DNA of 64,000 nt from Pterobdella sp. o SKG-2022 (GCA_964035795.1 OZ038322.1:15237447-15301446), one strand, 5' to 3'; counted from the stretch's first letter, positions 24,425 through 37,800 are shown. Numbers and translations: made by a program. The notes: generated from the sequence alone by a model not told the origin.

Positions 24425-24999
24425 CTGTGTAGGTGAAGTGGTGTGAAGATAATGGTGTGGTGTGGGGTGAGGAGGTAGTGGTTTTCTAGTTGTGGTACAG
24501 TAAGATGGGTTTAGTTAAGCGTTTGAGTGGGTGTTGATATGAAAAGAGGATGATAGGTTGAGAGTTTCCGTTAGAGTGGACGATTTTCGGTGAAGTTTGG
24601 TACTTTATCAGATAATTTTTTGTGAAATTCCGTAAAATATTAAAAAAATTTTTTACCAAAAATAATTATTTTTGAAATTTCTATAACATTTTTTAGTATA
24701 ATGCTATCTGACCTCTCAGGATCGATAAACATAGTATTGACTAAAATATGAATTTATATCGAGAGTATCATCTGCTTATAAAACATATATTGGTTCTGAC
24801 TTGAAATCTGCAGAAGAAGCAGCAACAAAACAATCATTTCGGGTCGAATTTAACAAAAATTATCGAAAATACTTGCTAGATTTGAAATAACTTATGTATT
24901 CCGATAAGGTGTTTAATGAAAGGAGAGTGAATATAGTTTAAAACCAACGAAACTTTCACTCGTTCAAAAATATGTAGGCTTGTGCATGCTCGACACGAT

Positions 25000-25045
25000 T
25001 TTAATAATAATAATAATATTAATAATAAGAATAATAATAATAAAA
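25000..25045. repeat. (AAT)n microsatellite
   Basis: Tandem aat units with few interruptions. Confidence 0.75.
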
Positions 25046-25171
25046 TCGTCAAACTATTACTTATAATGTTTTCTTATTGTTATTATTTCTATTATTATTC
25101 TTATTGTTTTTGTTACTACATCGTGAGCGTAAACTCGAGTCGGTATTGTTCCTATTCAATAGCTGTCTATA

Positions 25172-25222
25172 AGGATAATAATAAAAAGAATAACAATAAT
25201 AATAATAATAATAATAATAGCA
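25172..25222. repeat. (AAT)n/(AAC)n microsatellite
   Basis: Tandem aat units passing into aac units, with interruptions at the start. Confidence 0.75.
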
Positions 25223-28200
25223 ACAACAGTGATAGAAAATTTCAAAAATTCTGTTATATTTATTTTCAAAATATTATGCACTTCAGTTTACTTCAGTATT
25301 CAATATTTTTGAAAGGTCCAAATGAACGTTTCAATATAAATAAGAATTTCGTTAAAAAGCTTTATGTTCAAATTCAGTCTTATCAAAAAGTGCCCATAAA
25401 AATCGTTATTCAAATTTGCTCAAATGGCGTCAACAAGTCAGAAGTCCTCGACGAAGTAGCCACAAGTTACATCCACAAACATGGCCACCTCAAGGGCTTG
25501 CTAACATGCCCTCTGTCGAATATGTTGTTTTATATTGAATAAAGCTTATAACAACTTGAACTAAATTACACTTTTTCTTGAACCATCTAAATTTTTCACG
25601 TTTTCCATTTCTACACCAACCAGGCAAATATGTAGCATATATACTTGATCTCAAAAAATAAGTATCACAGATATCTGTACGTTCAATAATCCTTGAAAAA
25701 CTTAAGATGCCTTCACAAAAATTTGGTCTGATTTATAAAGCAAAATAATTTCGAGCCATTATTTTTTTCTATCATATTTAAATGAACTGATTAGAAAATT
25801 TAATAATCTAAAAAATAATAGTCAAATAAATTCAGTTTTAAGATTTTGATTATATAAACTTGGAAAATCATATTTTTGAGAGTTGAGCTGTTTAGGAACA
25901 TAATTATTAAATTATTCTTTGATCTATTGATCTGAGTTGTTCTTTCAATTTTCATAATATTCAAAATTACAAACGAAACAAAGAAGACTTTTTGTTTCAT
26001 TTTCTTCAAACCATCACAAAAATGAATATTATTCGTCAAAAAACTCCCTCTGTTGAATGATGCAAAGACCGTGAAATGTCTTGCGTTGTTTGTGTCATTC
26101 ATCAGTTTGGGAGATTGTCTTGTATAACATATTAAACTAAAAAGTTAATTATAAAAATTTGATCCCGAATCTTCTATATTTTACTGTTTTCATGGAAACT
26201 TTAAAAGAGTATGTTTGTATTTGTTACACGTAGTTTGAATGAACATATATTTCAGCAAACTTTTTAAAAACTATTACCCTGATGTTAGAAATTATGAGAC
26301 TAGAAGTGACACCAATATTAAAACCTGGAACATTCAAATAATGTTACATTAAATAAAGTGAGTGTTGAAACATTTAAATAAGACAAGAAGTCATCAAAAA
26401 GACAGCAGGATCCCTTGGGTAATCATTGCATTTGATAGTATGTAATTAAAGTACTCAACAGCTAGAGACCGACGTAACACAAATGTGTGAGATTTCCACT
26501 CCATGCTGAAATTACATTTTTTGCTCAATTTAAAACACTGAAGCAAATTTCATTTTTAAAATAATAAATCATTAGAACAATGTAGTTATCCTCAAATTAC
26601 GCTAATAACATCAATTAGTTCGAAACAATGTAGCCCACAAGATTTATGGTTGCAAAATCACTCAAATCCCCACTGAAATTATTGCTTTGCGTGAAAAACA
26701 AACCAACAATTATCTTGTTAGCAGATCGTCAAAAAAGAAAACTACACAATTATTCCATACAAATAACTTAAATTCTAAATCCTATTGCAGCGAAAAGATC
26801 TTGAAGAGTTTTTTATAGCTAATTTATGACACAAAGCTATTTGAAATGTTCCATTGTAAACTAAAAACACAATAAAAAGATTGATCATGTGGAATGTATA
26901 TAACTTGTATCACTCTCAAATGCTTATTCCGCAATATGAAAATATTTGGAATTAAGCTGATTGCATGAAACAAGTCACCTTATCAAGTAACAAATTACAT
27001 GCAAATCTGCAACATTTAGTTTTATTTTGTTTATTTATTATTATTTTATTTGTTTAATTATATATTGATATGTTTGTTTAACTTGAGTTTTCAACTCATC
27101 GTTTCTTATATTGATACCCTCGTAATGGTTCGATATAAAATGATGGAAGTATGATATGGAAATAAAAAGTTGAACACAGTGGAATATTCTTTCAAACTTA
27201 CAGACAAATTGTTTGTTTGTGTCAGTCATAGTAGTGTCGTTATAACCACATTGAAATATGCTCTATACTTTAACTTTTATCTTATAAATAGCTTTCGAAT
27301 TTGATCATATTTAAATATATGCTTAATTTAATTGATTTTTTAGCTTTAAAAATATAGAAATAACTTCAAGTAAAATCATTCATATATTGTATTCAATAAA
27401 ATTTTAAATATCAACGGATATAATAAAGATCTGTACAAGTCAGACAATACAGCCAGTTGAATTTAACCTATATTTTTGTATTGAGCATTGTGCTAAAAGC
27501 ATAAAACGCACTGCTCATTATTTCAAATTAATAAACACTGACTTTGGTGTTCATAGTGTTATCTGTGATTTTAATTTTTAAGCAGGTCAGAAGTGTGTAA
27601 TGGAAATTTCCCATGAAGCTTTAATGTTTGCAGCTCAGATTGGTCAGTGTATTTTAACTTCTGGCTATGTGAGGCTCATTATCAATTCCAATAACTTGTA
27701 CACAAACATTTTCAATGTGCAAATATTATATACATACTAATATAATTATTAGAAACAGTTAATACTTGCCTACACAATACGATAATAACGAGTATCAGTA
27801 TAACAATTATTTAAAACAGTTCAAAGTATATATTATTCATAAACTATGGCTTGAATACAATAATCTATTTTCTATGGTGATGTGACCTCAACGAACGAGT
27901 TGAATGGTTGTTAAATAGGTTATAAAGTTCCTCAAATGATATATGCGTATGTATAATGAATCCACCAGGTGTGCCTACTTTCCACACGCAACTCACTCCA
28001 TCTATGATTTTAACTTACCACATTAACCTCACAAAGTGTTTCAATGCACGGGTTGGGACGATTTCAAGTTATCTGATGAATATTGTTTGAGGCTCAAAAA
28101 TATGTTTTGAAATATCAGAAAAATATATTTAATCATTTTATAATTAATTTTTTATAGAGTTATCTCATAGAAACACCTTGGTTTTGTATTTATTAAATGA

Positions 28201-29026
28201 ATGTTAGTTTTCGACTCATTAAGCTTTATTCATTTGCATGCATTTTTCATCTTATAAATAGTCATTTAAAACAGACATAAAAACCACTCAATTTTCATCT
28301 TCGCAATTTAAAAACTTGTTTTATAAAAAGAACGTGTTCCAGATTATGGCTTGTTTGAAGTCTCAAAGCGGAAAATATGGAAGAACCTAAAAAGCAAATG
28401 ATGCAGAGACGTGGGAGGTGAAAAAAAATTATGCGACTATGAAAAAAATTGAGAAAACATTGGTTTAAAGATTATAATGTTTGGAGAGTCTTTGTTGGTG
28501 ACCAAAGTCTTGGCAGGTTATCAGGACTAATAAAAAAGATTTAATTAAATTTTCTAGTGGACTAGGAGCTATAATAAGAAAGAAATCAAGAAATAAACCT
28601 CATCTGTTCAACTTTTTAATAAATTTTACAAGGCTATTTTTAGGTCTGTTGACCTTTTTAGCAATTCTGTTCAAAATAAATCAAAAATATCAGATAACTT
28701 TATCATATGAATTGATAGTAGGATCTTTCAAGAAATAATAAAATAATGAGAATAATAAAATAAAAATTTACATTATGTAAGTCCCTAGAAGGTTATATTA
28801 AAAGTTCATTCTAGTGTAATAAGAAATTTTTGGTTTAAACATTGTTTTAAAAATTTTCACCTAATAAAAAATTTTCTAGCCTAAAAAAGAAACAATATAA
28901 AAATATTTTCCCATAAAACTAAAAAAAATATCTGTTTAAAACTGAAAATACAAAAATAATGGTAAGTGATTTAAAAAAAATCGACCTCTATGTTAAATAC
29001 CTTAGAAACTGCTACAGAGTATGATA

Positions 29027-29072
29027 ATCATCATTATAACCATCACCACCATGAGCATCACCACCATCATCA
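29027..29072. repeat. (CAY)n simple sequence at the 5' border of the LINE
   Basis: Interrupted cat/cac triplets directly before the G+C-rich element. Confidence 0.75.
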
Positions 29073-29369
29073 GCCCGACTACAGGAACCACCTTCACGCG
29101 GTGTCGGGCCCAACGGAGAGTTCCTATTCACGACGAGAAAAAGCGAGAACACGAGAAACCATCATCCCTACCAGCACCATCACCACAACCCCATACACCA
29201 TCACCAATACAACCCAATACACACCACTACTACCATCAAAAGAGAGAAAGTCGGTTTTTTCCCAAAGTCTGGGTCCACGGCCCTTGTTCCCAGACCGTCA
29301 CCTTATAGGGCCCTCAAATCCAAACTTATCCGTTCTGGAGACATTGAACTCAACTATGGTCCCAGGCAG

Positions 29370-30215
29370 CCTTGCGGAGAATGTGGGAAAACATGCACAG
29401 CAAAGGCGTTACGGTGTACCATGTGCAGACTCTTTTATCACCACAAATGCAGCGGCTTATCGAGGACGGAAGTGGTCAGATTCCGAAAGGCCGACAACTA
29501 CCAATGCCAGAGATGTCGCTTGCAGAATTCATCCACCCATGCACCGAATGCGGAATGAGCTTCCTAATAGAACAGAACGGGCTTAAGTGTCATTTCTGTA
29601 AACTTCAAACTCATCTTAGATGCACCAGACTGACACGGAATGAGCGTGAAAGAGCAAAGACGGGAGCGTTATCTTGGATTTGCTGCCTTCACTTGACGAT
29701 GAGTAATGACCAAGAAACAGAAAATGACCAAAATGACGACGTTGACAACAATGATAGAGTACCACAAGAGTGCGCATCCGAAAGTGTAAGCATCCGATCA
29801 AGCACAAGGCCCCCAAGGCTACGCGCAACGACTGTGGCGCCCACTACCATCTTGTATGCACAGGCCTCCTGAAAACCCAGAGAGAGGAGATCAGAGATGG
29901 ACGCTGAGAATGGAGCTGCTGTTCTGGTCGAGAGGTGACAGAAGTAGACCACGTGCTTTCACTCCCAGCTACAAACCCTCCAGCAACTCTCGTGGAAACA
30001 AATACCTCTGCAGCTGAATCTGAGAAGGAACCACAAGCCCAGCTTGATGGCACCTGGTACACGGAATGCAAAGGAAAAATCCACTGTGGTGCTCGTCGAC
30101 TCAAATGCAGTCAGTGTAAGAGTCCTTTCCACATCCAATGCATGACTACGATGAGAAGTCAAGCAAATGTGTACCTCCAAACACCTACATGGCGTTGCCC
30201 CAGATGCCGACCACA
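29370..30215 (+). pseudogene. LINE zinc-finger region (ORF1-like, three PHD-like fingers)
   Basis: Finger 1, about 29373-29535: C-x2-C (CGECGKTC), CTMCRLFYHHKC, then a final C-x2-C (YQCQRC). Finger 2, about 29550-29690: CTECGMSF, CHFCKLQTHLRC and a final WICC. Finger 3, about 30055-30215: CKGKIHC, CSQCKSPFHIQC and WRCPRC. The spacing (two Cys pairs, H-x2-C, a last Cys pair after a Trp/Tyr) is PHD-like. The three lie in different frames with stops between. In related LINEs such fingers bind nucleic acid or chromatin; the role here is inference. Fingers 1 and 2 lie before a likely ORF boundary near 29870, and finger 3 reads straight into the endonuclease. Confidence 0.75.
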
Positions 30216-33200
30216 AGGAGATCAAAAAGACACTGACGACGACACCAAACCAAAGCTTGACAAGACCTCGGCCGGGATCTGCAAGCCACAGATTAGTATA
30301 CTTCAGTGGAACGCAAACGGTATTTACAGGGAAAGCCAACTTCTTGAAGACCTAGCCGAGAAGCACAAGGTAGGTGTAATCGCAATACAAGAAACTCGCC
30401 TTCTTCCGCGTGATAAGACCCCAACTCTCACCAATTATCACACAGTTCGTAGAGACCGACCAGTACAAGGGGAAGCTCGGGGAAGAGGTCTTCTAACGTA
30501 TGTCAAGAAATCACTACCCTACAAAGTGTGCCGACCCCTCAACAATGAAGAAGGAGCTTTTGAAAGACTGTCAATACAGATCCAATTTCCAACCAGCAGA
30601 CAGTAACCATCTCCAATTAGTATCTCCCTACGGAAAACTCCCATTTCCTGCAACGGATTGGTTTTTCAACCAAAAATACAGGAGAATGAGATAATCTGTG
30701 CTGATTTGAATGCCCACAATGAAATATGGGATAAGCATGCACATTCTGACGATAGAGGTGCCCAGCTGGCGAAGGTCATCATGGATGCCGAGGGAGGCTT
30801 CCTCAATGATGCGGAACTCGCCACGCGCCAAGATCCAGCTTTCGGCGGCTTTTCTTCTCCAGATGTCACCATTGTCTATAATGGCATACACCACCACTGT
30901 GACTGGACACCGCTGGATTCTCTTTCATCCGACCACAGGCCAATCTTGACGACTCTCCACCCCCCGTCACAACAACGGAAGAGACCAAAACGACTGGTGT
31001 GGAACTAAAAGAAGGGCAACATTTCGGCATACACAGCAGACCTAGAAGAGCGATTATCCCAAAACTCATCTGACGAGAATGTATCCATCACCTCTGCATA
31101 TGAATCATTTTGCACCGCCATCCTTACCGCCGCAAAATCTCACATCGGTCTTAAAGCCGTAGGTATGGCTGGAGAGAGTTGGAGAAAAACAGAAATCTTT
31201 TAGGCTGAAATAGAGAGACACCGCAAGAGCAACGTCCGGTATCCAGTCCGAGCAGCACAAAGATCGAGATGCTCATCTGAAACGTCTGGTTCGAAAACGA
31301 AAGACGGAAATTTGGGAGCGAAAAGTGATGAAAGGAAAGGAAGCTCGATCCTCCGCAATCTCATCTCGAACAAAACCTCTGACACTGCTCGTATCATCTC
31401 CGAAAACGGCAAAAATTATGTCAGTCCAAAGCAGAAGGCGAATGCATTTGTCAAACTGTACCGAAGTGTGAGTTCGCTAAAGGTCGAAAAACCGGACCGT
31501 GGTCTCAAGAAGCTTTTGAATGGTCTACTACGCTCTGAACCGGTTCACTCTGAGAAATGCAGAGAGTTCACTTTAAACGAGCTTAATGCAGCCCTCAAAG
31601 CCTCAATCCATCCAAAGTCCCCGGACCTGACATGATCCATCCCAGACTCCTTCACCACCTTGGTCCTATAGCCGTTAATACCTTATTACGAATCTGCAAC
31701 CTATCCTGGTCGACAATGGAGATACTTCAAGCCTGGAGAGTAGCTGATGTACGCCCAGTATTTAAAGCAGGCAAACACGCCCAGTGTCTTGATAGCTGTC
31801 GGCCAATCTCTCTCACCTCGACGATGGGGAAAGTTATAGAGAGGCTAGTAACCAACCGATTACGCTATTTTGCGGAATTTCATAACCTTCTTACACCCTT
31901 TCAAGCTGGATTGCGTACCGGCCGCAGTACAGAGGACCAGCTTCTCCGACTTTCCCAATCTATTAGTGATGGGTTCTAGCACGTACCAATGCAGCGCACG
32001 GTAATGGCTTTGATCGACTACTCTAGAGCATACGACAAAGTGTGGCGGGACGTGCTCCTTTTCAAAATGCAGCAAATGGGAGTCTCGACCAAGATGCTAC
32101 GATGGGTCCAAGCTTGGCTTTCCAACAGACTCACGGGTGACGTTTGACGGAGAAAAAAGCAAAACGGTCATTTTGAAGCGAGGCGTCTCTAAGAGGTCAG
32201 GTTTAACGCCACTTCTGTTTCTTTTTTATATTAATGACCTACTCAACGGCATCGCTCAATCCAACGTGAGCCTTTTCGCAGACGATGTAGCTGTTTAGAG
32301 TCAGGCCTCTGGTCTACTACAAGCAGAACAGAGCTTGCAAACTAACTTGAACCACATCGCGGAAGCTAGCTGGCATCCCAATTTGAAGCTAAGTGGTGGC
32401 CATGCACTTAAGTATAACTCCTTCCCCAAGTTCCTTGGTGACACATATGACTGTCAGTTAACCTTTGCCCCTCATGCAGTGACTGTCGGCGGAAAGCTAC
32501 GGAGACAGGCTAGTGCTTTGAGATGCCTTGCGACGACTGACTGAGGCTACGACAGACAAACATTATGGGCTATCTCCTTTGCGACATGCAGATCAGCTGT
32601 TGAATATGCGGCGGCCGCATGGCTACCGTGGGTGTCGTCTTCAACTATGGAAAAGCTGGAAACGTGCCAACGATTTGCGGGACGAGCTATCACCGGACAA
32701 GTCAAAACCACACCAATGGAGGCGATCCTTGCCGAGGCTAATCTTCCAAAAATTGGCACAAGAGCCACACAGCTCTGCGCCATAGCCCTAGAAAAGTCGA
32801 AAAGGATTGCACCCGAAAATCCGCGTCATCAAATTGCTGAGCAGTCATCCCGTCAACGCACGAAAAAGCCCAGCTGGCGAACCAAGGCCGGAGCAGTATG
32901 GGAGTCAATCTTTGGAAACACCAGTCTGCCAAACAGCCAGAACTTCTCCCCCCATGAATGTAGATAGGTGAACATATCTTTGAGACTTCCGGCAGCAAGT
33001 CCGGGCACGCTTAAGCTGACAAGAAATGAGCATTGCAACGACTGGGGGAAGGCTGAAACACCTTTGACCTGGTTGTGTATACCAACGGATCAGCAACGAG
33101 TGGGACCGGAACAGGTGGTGGCGGAATTGTCGTTACCACTAGCCACCCTAGCGACCCTCAAGTTTTTCGCTATTTTGCCATTTCCACTAGCAAATGGTGT

Positions 33201-33480
33201 TCCTTTTACCAGGCGGAAATAAAGGCGGTGGTTAAAGGACTTCAAGTAATCCAGGCGGAAGTGCACGCTCAGAAAGCCCGAATTGTCAGTGATAGCCAAT
33301 CTGTCTTACTTCGCATTCAGGCAACGCACCCATCCCAACCGTGCAACGACAGGGACGAACACACTGTCCTCAAAACACTTTCAATGCTGACGGCATCGCT
33401 CAACAACAACAACAACCACCACCATCATCATCATGTCAACAGCAACCGAACCAAAGTACAGAAAAACTGTTGCAAAACCT
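29935..33480 (+). pseudogene. LINE endonuclease / reverse transcriptase / RNase H (ORF2-like), decayed
   Basis: The endonuclease starts after finger 3. LQWNANGI (about 30301), AIQETRLL (about 30382), DLNAHNEIWD (about 30703) and a SDHRPI box (about 30928) hold the usual Asn, Glu, Asp/Asn and His positions. Frames shift near 30600 and 30660. Reverse transcriptase: SCRPISLTSTMGKVIERLV (about 31794-31850), motif A in DYSRAYDKVWRDVLL (about 32017), and the catalytic FADD (about 32276), followed within four codons by a stop. RNase H starts near 33076. The first catalytic Asp of the YTDGS motif is Asn here (YTNGS), and YQAE (about 33209) and DSQS (about 33291) are kept. The domain ends abruptly at about 33400 in CAA/CAC repeats. 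A reverse transcriptase with this many lesions cannot act. Confidence 0.85.
33400..33435. repeat. (CAA)n/(CAC)n/(CAT)n simple sequence at the 3' border of the LINE
   Basis: caacaacaacaacaac followed by cac and cat triplets, exactly where RNase H similarity stops. Confidence 0.75.
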
Positions 33481-33500
33481 CATAGCTAATCACAATACAC

Positions 33501-34892
33501 TTCTACCCTAAAGTTCAATTATAAAAAACAACATGAAGAAGTAAAAAGTAAGTAAGTTGACCATCAGGTTGCCTAGAACAACAATGACAACAAAGGCCCA
33601 ATATGGCGTTCTAGCATCCAAACTGACGCCCATCACTGTTTTCAACACCACCCCATGGTTTCGTTTACTCAATTGGTTTTTAATGATAAGCTCACCTTAC
33701 AAAAAGCTTGGTATTTGTATCATGAATTTCTAACATTGGATTTAATTTATTATGTAATATATTTATATAAAGATTACTCAAATAAAAACTGAGCTTAGTA
33801 GGGTTTTTTATTTTCAATAATTTTTAACTTTTAAAGATATCAACAACAGTTAATAAAAATGTTCAAAGGAAGTTTGAAACAACAATAATGAGAAAAATAA
33901 GAAACTCATTGTAAAAAAAGTAATAATACCAAAAACATATTCATATAGTCGGTCAAAGAAATTATTCAACGATGAATATACTAAAATCTTTCACCAATGA
34001 TTAATTATATTGTTTTATTTAAAAAGCTGTATTTTCTTCATATCCGTTAAATACAAGTAAAACTAATAACAGCAGAAAATATTGAAAAGCAATACAGATT
34101 AATAAAGATATCCACTTAATGACTGGGTGCGTTAGGTTATAGGCAAATACAGCTGATTATAAATGCTATAATATAGGTTATCTTGTTAATTTGGGTAATA
34201 CTAATTTAATCGGGGTTAAATTCGTATGAATTTATTAATACTATTCAAAACTAACATAAGGAATTCTAATAGTAAGTTTTTTTTATATAAAAACAAAGCT
34301 TACAAAAAAATTGATAAATTAGTTATATTTTGAAAAGCAAGTCACAACCTGTATAAACTGTTAATGTAGTTAAATGCGTGACTAATATTAAGGGAATGAA
34401 TGAATGCATTCTTCATATAGAATCACTTGATTCACTTTTTCTTATAATCGGATGTGAAACACAAAACTTTTAAATTTAAGTTTCACTAATATTTTGAAAA
34501 AATTTTCAACCTAAACTTGAATTTAAAAATTTAGCTCGTGTTATATTTTTACCTTTCTCATTCTTTAAAGTTTTTAATTTGACACTCAATACCTTGCTAG
34601 CTTATATAAACCAGAGTCCAACTTTTAAAGGCCTATATATTTTGAGTCTGTATATTTATATAGAGGCACATACCTATATGACATGATCAATACAAATTTT
34701 TAAACTTCAAACCAATTGCCTTTTGACTTTGCTTTTGATTTGGTTGATTATTGACTAAAACTAGAAAACGAATTTAAAAACACAGTAAAAGATATTTGAA
34801 ACTTTACAGAACGTGTTAAGTTAAGGTTTTGTTCGCGACTGCAAAGAGTAAATAATTTAACAATTTGATGTGATTTTTATAACAACTTAATC
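33501..34892. other. Intergenic DNA upstream of the coiled-coil gene
   Basis: A moderately balanced patch to about 33660 may still belong to the retrotransposon. The rest is A+T-rich and must contain the promoter and 5' UTR of the gene starting at 34893. No clear core promoter motif can be singled out. Confidence 0.5.
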
Positions 34893-37800
34893 ATGGATTC
34901 TGAAACTTTCGGAAATAGAAAAAACTACTCTTCGCACCACTCTGTCCTCTCCACCACCCCAAAGTGGCAGTTTGAGGATGAGATCGAAGAAGACCACTTC
35001 CTTGTGAGAAAACATTTGTACAGGTATTTTACTGATATATGCTTTATTTTAAAATATTTAACACTTTTGAGTGAATGATTTATCAATTAGAAAAGTTTTT
35101 GATTGAAATTCTTATACTAAATCCAAAGTAGTTGAGTGTCCCTTTATTTGCCTCAGTTCATTTTTTGGCTTAATGATTGTTTTTTTGATTATTATTTTGC
35201 TTTTAATGATCATTATTACGAATATCATTGTTTTAGGGTTTCCATGAACTCGAAATCAGATTCGAAACCTTCATTCCCATTAAAAAGAGTTTCCCAATTA
35301 AGTCTGAATGACTCTAAAGATCTTGGTGGTACAGAACCATATGAAATCAACGACAACATCTCAAATACAAGTCAACCCACTTTAAAAAGTCTTTTTTCAT
35401 TTCCAAGTGAAACTTCAACAAAAGATTCTCAACGTACAGACGATACCTCAACTAATAGAATCAACGCCAGTACTCAAATACTAACGGAACCTCCTACTCC
35501 ACATAACAGCACTAAAGAAGAAAATGGACATTCCCATGATAAATTCACCTCAAAAAGCTTCCATCGGTTCAGTTCATCTCCCAACACCACTTCTACCTTT
35601 TCACCTCTCACAAACACACCACCATCTACACAGATATCTGGTCAAGAACAACATCCAACAAACTCCGATCTGGAATCACCAAATTATTTCGATAATAGAA
35701 ATAAGTTTTTAGAAAAGTCATCTGTAGACACTTCTCGAGAGTATATTGAGTCAATAAAGCAAAGAATCAAAATTTCAGCCAATTCATCTTTGAAAAAAAG
35801 TCCACATGATGAAATACATAATAAAATCCAGGAGAGGATTCAATGGTTTCGCAAACAACAGGCTACCTCAAATCCATCTTCTGATTTCACAACTACTTTG
35901 CAATTTTCCCCACGAAAAAATTTTGATTCTCAAAAAAGTGATACAAATAAATTATCGTCAGTAATTAAAAAACCAATTCACGTTCCACCCCCAAAAAAGA
36001 CTTCCAAAGCTGAAAGTTCTTTTTACACAGAGGGTTCTGCAAATCTACACAACAGCCATACAAATCCTAGCTCTAATGCTTCACCTTTAATATCAATTAA
36101 TAAAAATTTGGAAAATTCTTTTCAAAATGGAAACCAAAATAATTGTGATTCAAAATCCTCTCATGCAGAGGCTCAAAGCAAGCTCAATATGGGAGTCAAT
36201 AACACCTCAAATAACCAAGAAAATAAATTTTTTTTTTCAAACGACCAAACTGCTAACCTGGAGTCAAACGGAACAAACAACTCCAAAAATTCACTTTCAA
36301 CCTATATATCTACCAACTTATCATGCAAGGATAATAGTCCTAACAACCGACAAAATCATTTAGAAAACAACTTAAATGAAAATCATGAGCTCTTGAAACT
36401 CGATGACAAGACAAACCTTAGTTGTCTTGAAGAAAGTTTAACAAATATAATTGCTTTAGATGGCAATACGTTATCATTTGACAACTTGAAACCAAGCAAT
36501 TATGAATCAATAAATAATAATGAAGAACCATTAAGTCCATTGAAAGAAGCCAAACACATAGATGGCAATGAACAAAATTTTGAAATTGAAACCATAAGAA
36601 ATTCCCAATCAAAAGCTGAGTCAACTGACGGAAAAAGCCACATCGACTGTGATAATAATATTTATAGTAACAATCAATTGTTCGAATCAAACGAAAATAT
36701 TTCATTAAAAAGCATTGAAACTTTAAACCATCTGGCTAGAAACCATCAAACCAATGACTTTAATAGAGTAGAGCCAATTAAGACAAGCCCAAAAAATCCA
36801 AGTACCCCCAGTTCCAATAATCTCACAACCAACAACACAATGAACCAAACTAGCATCTCTTCATGCAAAGATTTGAGTGATATCTCTAAGAACCTGAACA
36901 GTAACCAACAATCAAACGTTAGAAAAGACGCCTACGCCTACGCCTACGCATTCAACGGCTCACTGAAGACGTCCTACCACAACCAGGGTCTCTCAAGGAA
37001 TGGTGTGTGCAAAGGTTCTGACTCTGTGTATGGTTCCACCATGAGTGGCATATCATCTGTGAGCAAGAGTTCATCGGGGGAAGAGGTTAGTGGTTGTGGA
37101 GGGGATAAGAGGTTGTTTTCTAGAAAGTTATTAGGGATTAAGATTCTATTAATTACTTTTAGTTTAATTTTGGCAGAATTTTTTATAATTGGTGAAACAT
37201 TCTTTTATAATATATTTGATGAAGTATTTGATAGTAATTGATGAAATAAACTTTAAAACGCATGTAGGACGACGTATCTAACAAAAGCACAACATATACC
37301 AAATATACACACCTATGCTACATGCTATGTCATATGAAATATGGCTCCTCTATCGAATGAAATGATTATTTCAAATATTTTATAAAATTTCTGTAGGTCA
37401 TTTGAGATAAAATCGATGCAAATGTCTCATGAAACCTTAGGGGATAACAAAATAAACATATCTCTCCATAAAATCCAATAAATACTACTATATATTTACC
37501 CTATCGACATTAAGGAATTTTTGATATTCTCAAAACTAAAATTTTAATCTTTTGAAGTATATTTAAATAAAATTCACATTCAACTTAAATCCATAAAACC
37601 TATAGTTGCTTATAAATTTCATAAAACATCACGCCCAAAACACGCCCAAAACATAAAATAACCACACTCACCCACCCCTAAACAGAAATTTGCAGAGATG
37701 AGCACTCCAGAAAGCGCTTCAAGCAACCTAAATGACTCGTTCAGGAGAACCCAGTCAATGAGGGTCCCAAGGAGGTTGAGCAGTGCTCAGAAAGCTATCA

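Larger units (their letters stand above)
24425..28989. other. Intergenic DNA with AAT repeats
   Basis: A+T-rich, with no supported gene. AAT/AAC-type tracts at about 25000-25045 and 25172-25222 create an open frame (24982-25542) of asparagine-rich low complexity. Upstream exons of the minus-strand gene may lie here. One candidate is an ATG at 27229 followed by a consensus gtaagt donor, but its phase does not fit the next exon I see. Confidence 0.45.
28990..33500 (+). mobile_element. Degenerate I/ingi/Jockey-type non-LTR retrotransposon
   Basis: In order it has three PHD-like zinc fingers, an apurinic-type endonuclease, reverse transcriptase and RNase H. Many frameshifts and in-frame stops make it non-functional. 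The block is visibly G+C-richer than the DNA on both sides, so its composition is not that of the host. RNase H after the reverse transcriptase places it with I, ingi and related clades, while the PHD-like fingers recall CR1-group ORF1 proteins. The exact clade needs a tree. Both borders lie beside CAY/CAA simple sequence (about 29027-29072 and 33400-33435). RNase H breaks off before its last third, so the 3' end is missing. The borders are approximate. Confidence 0.88.

Noticed and set aside
24982..25542. 186-codon open frame on the plus strand
   Set aside because: Its N-terminal half is translated AAT/AAC microsatellite. The rest has no domain, no splice context and no coding bias.
27041..27229. 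Possible first exon of the minus-strand gene (ATG at 27229, gtaagt donor)
   Set aside because: The donor is ideal, but the phase does not fit the first downstream exon I could support.
29616..30339. Several minus-strand open frames of 70-126 codons over the LINE
   Set aside because: They are antisense shadows of a G+C-rich coding block, and the plus strand carries the conserved motifs.
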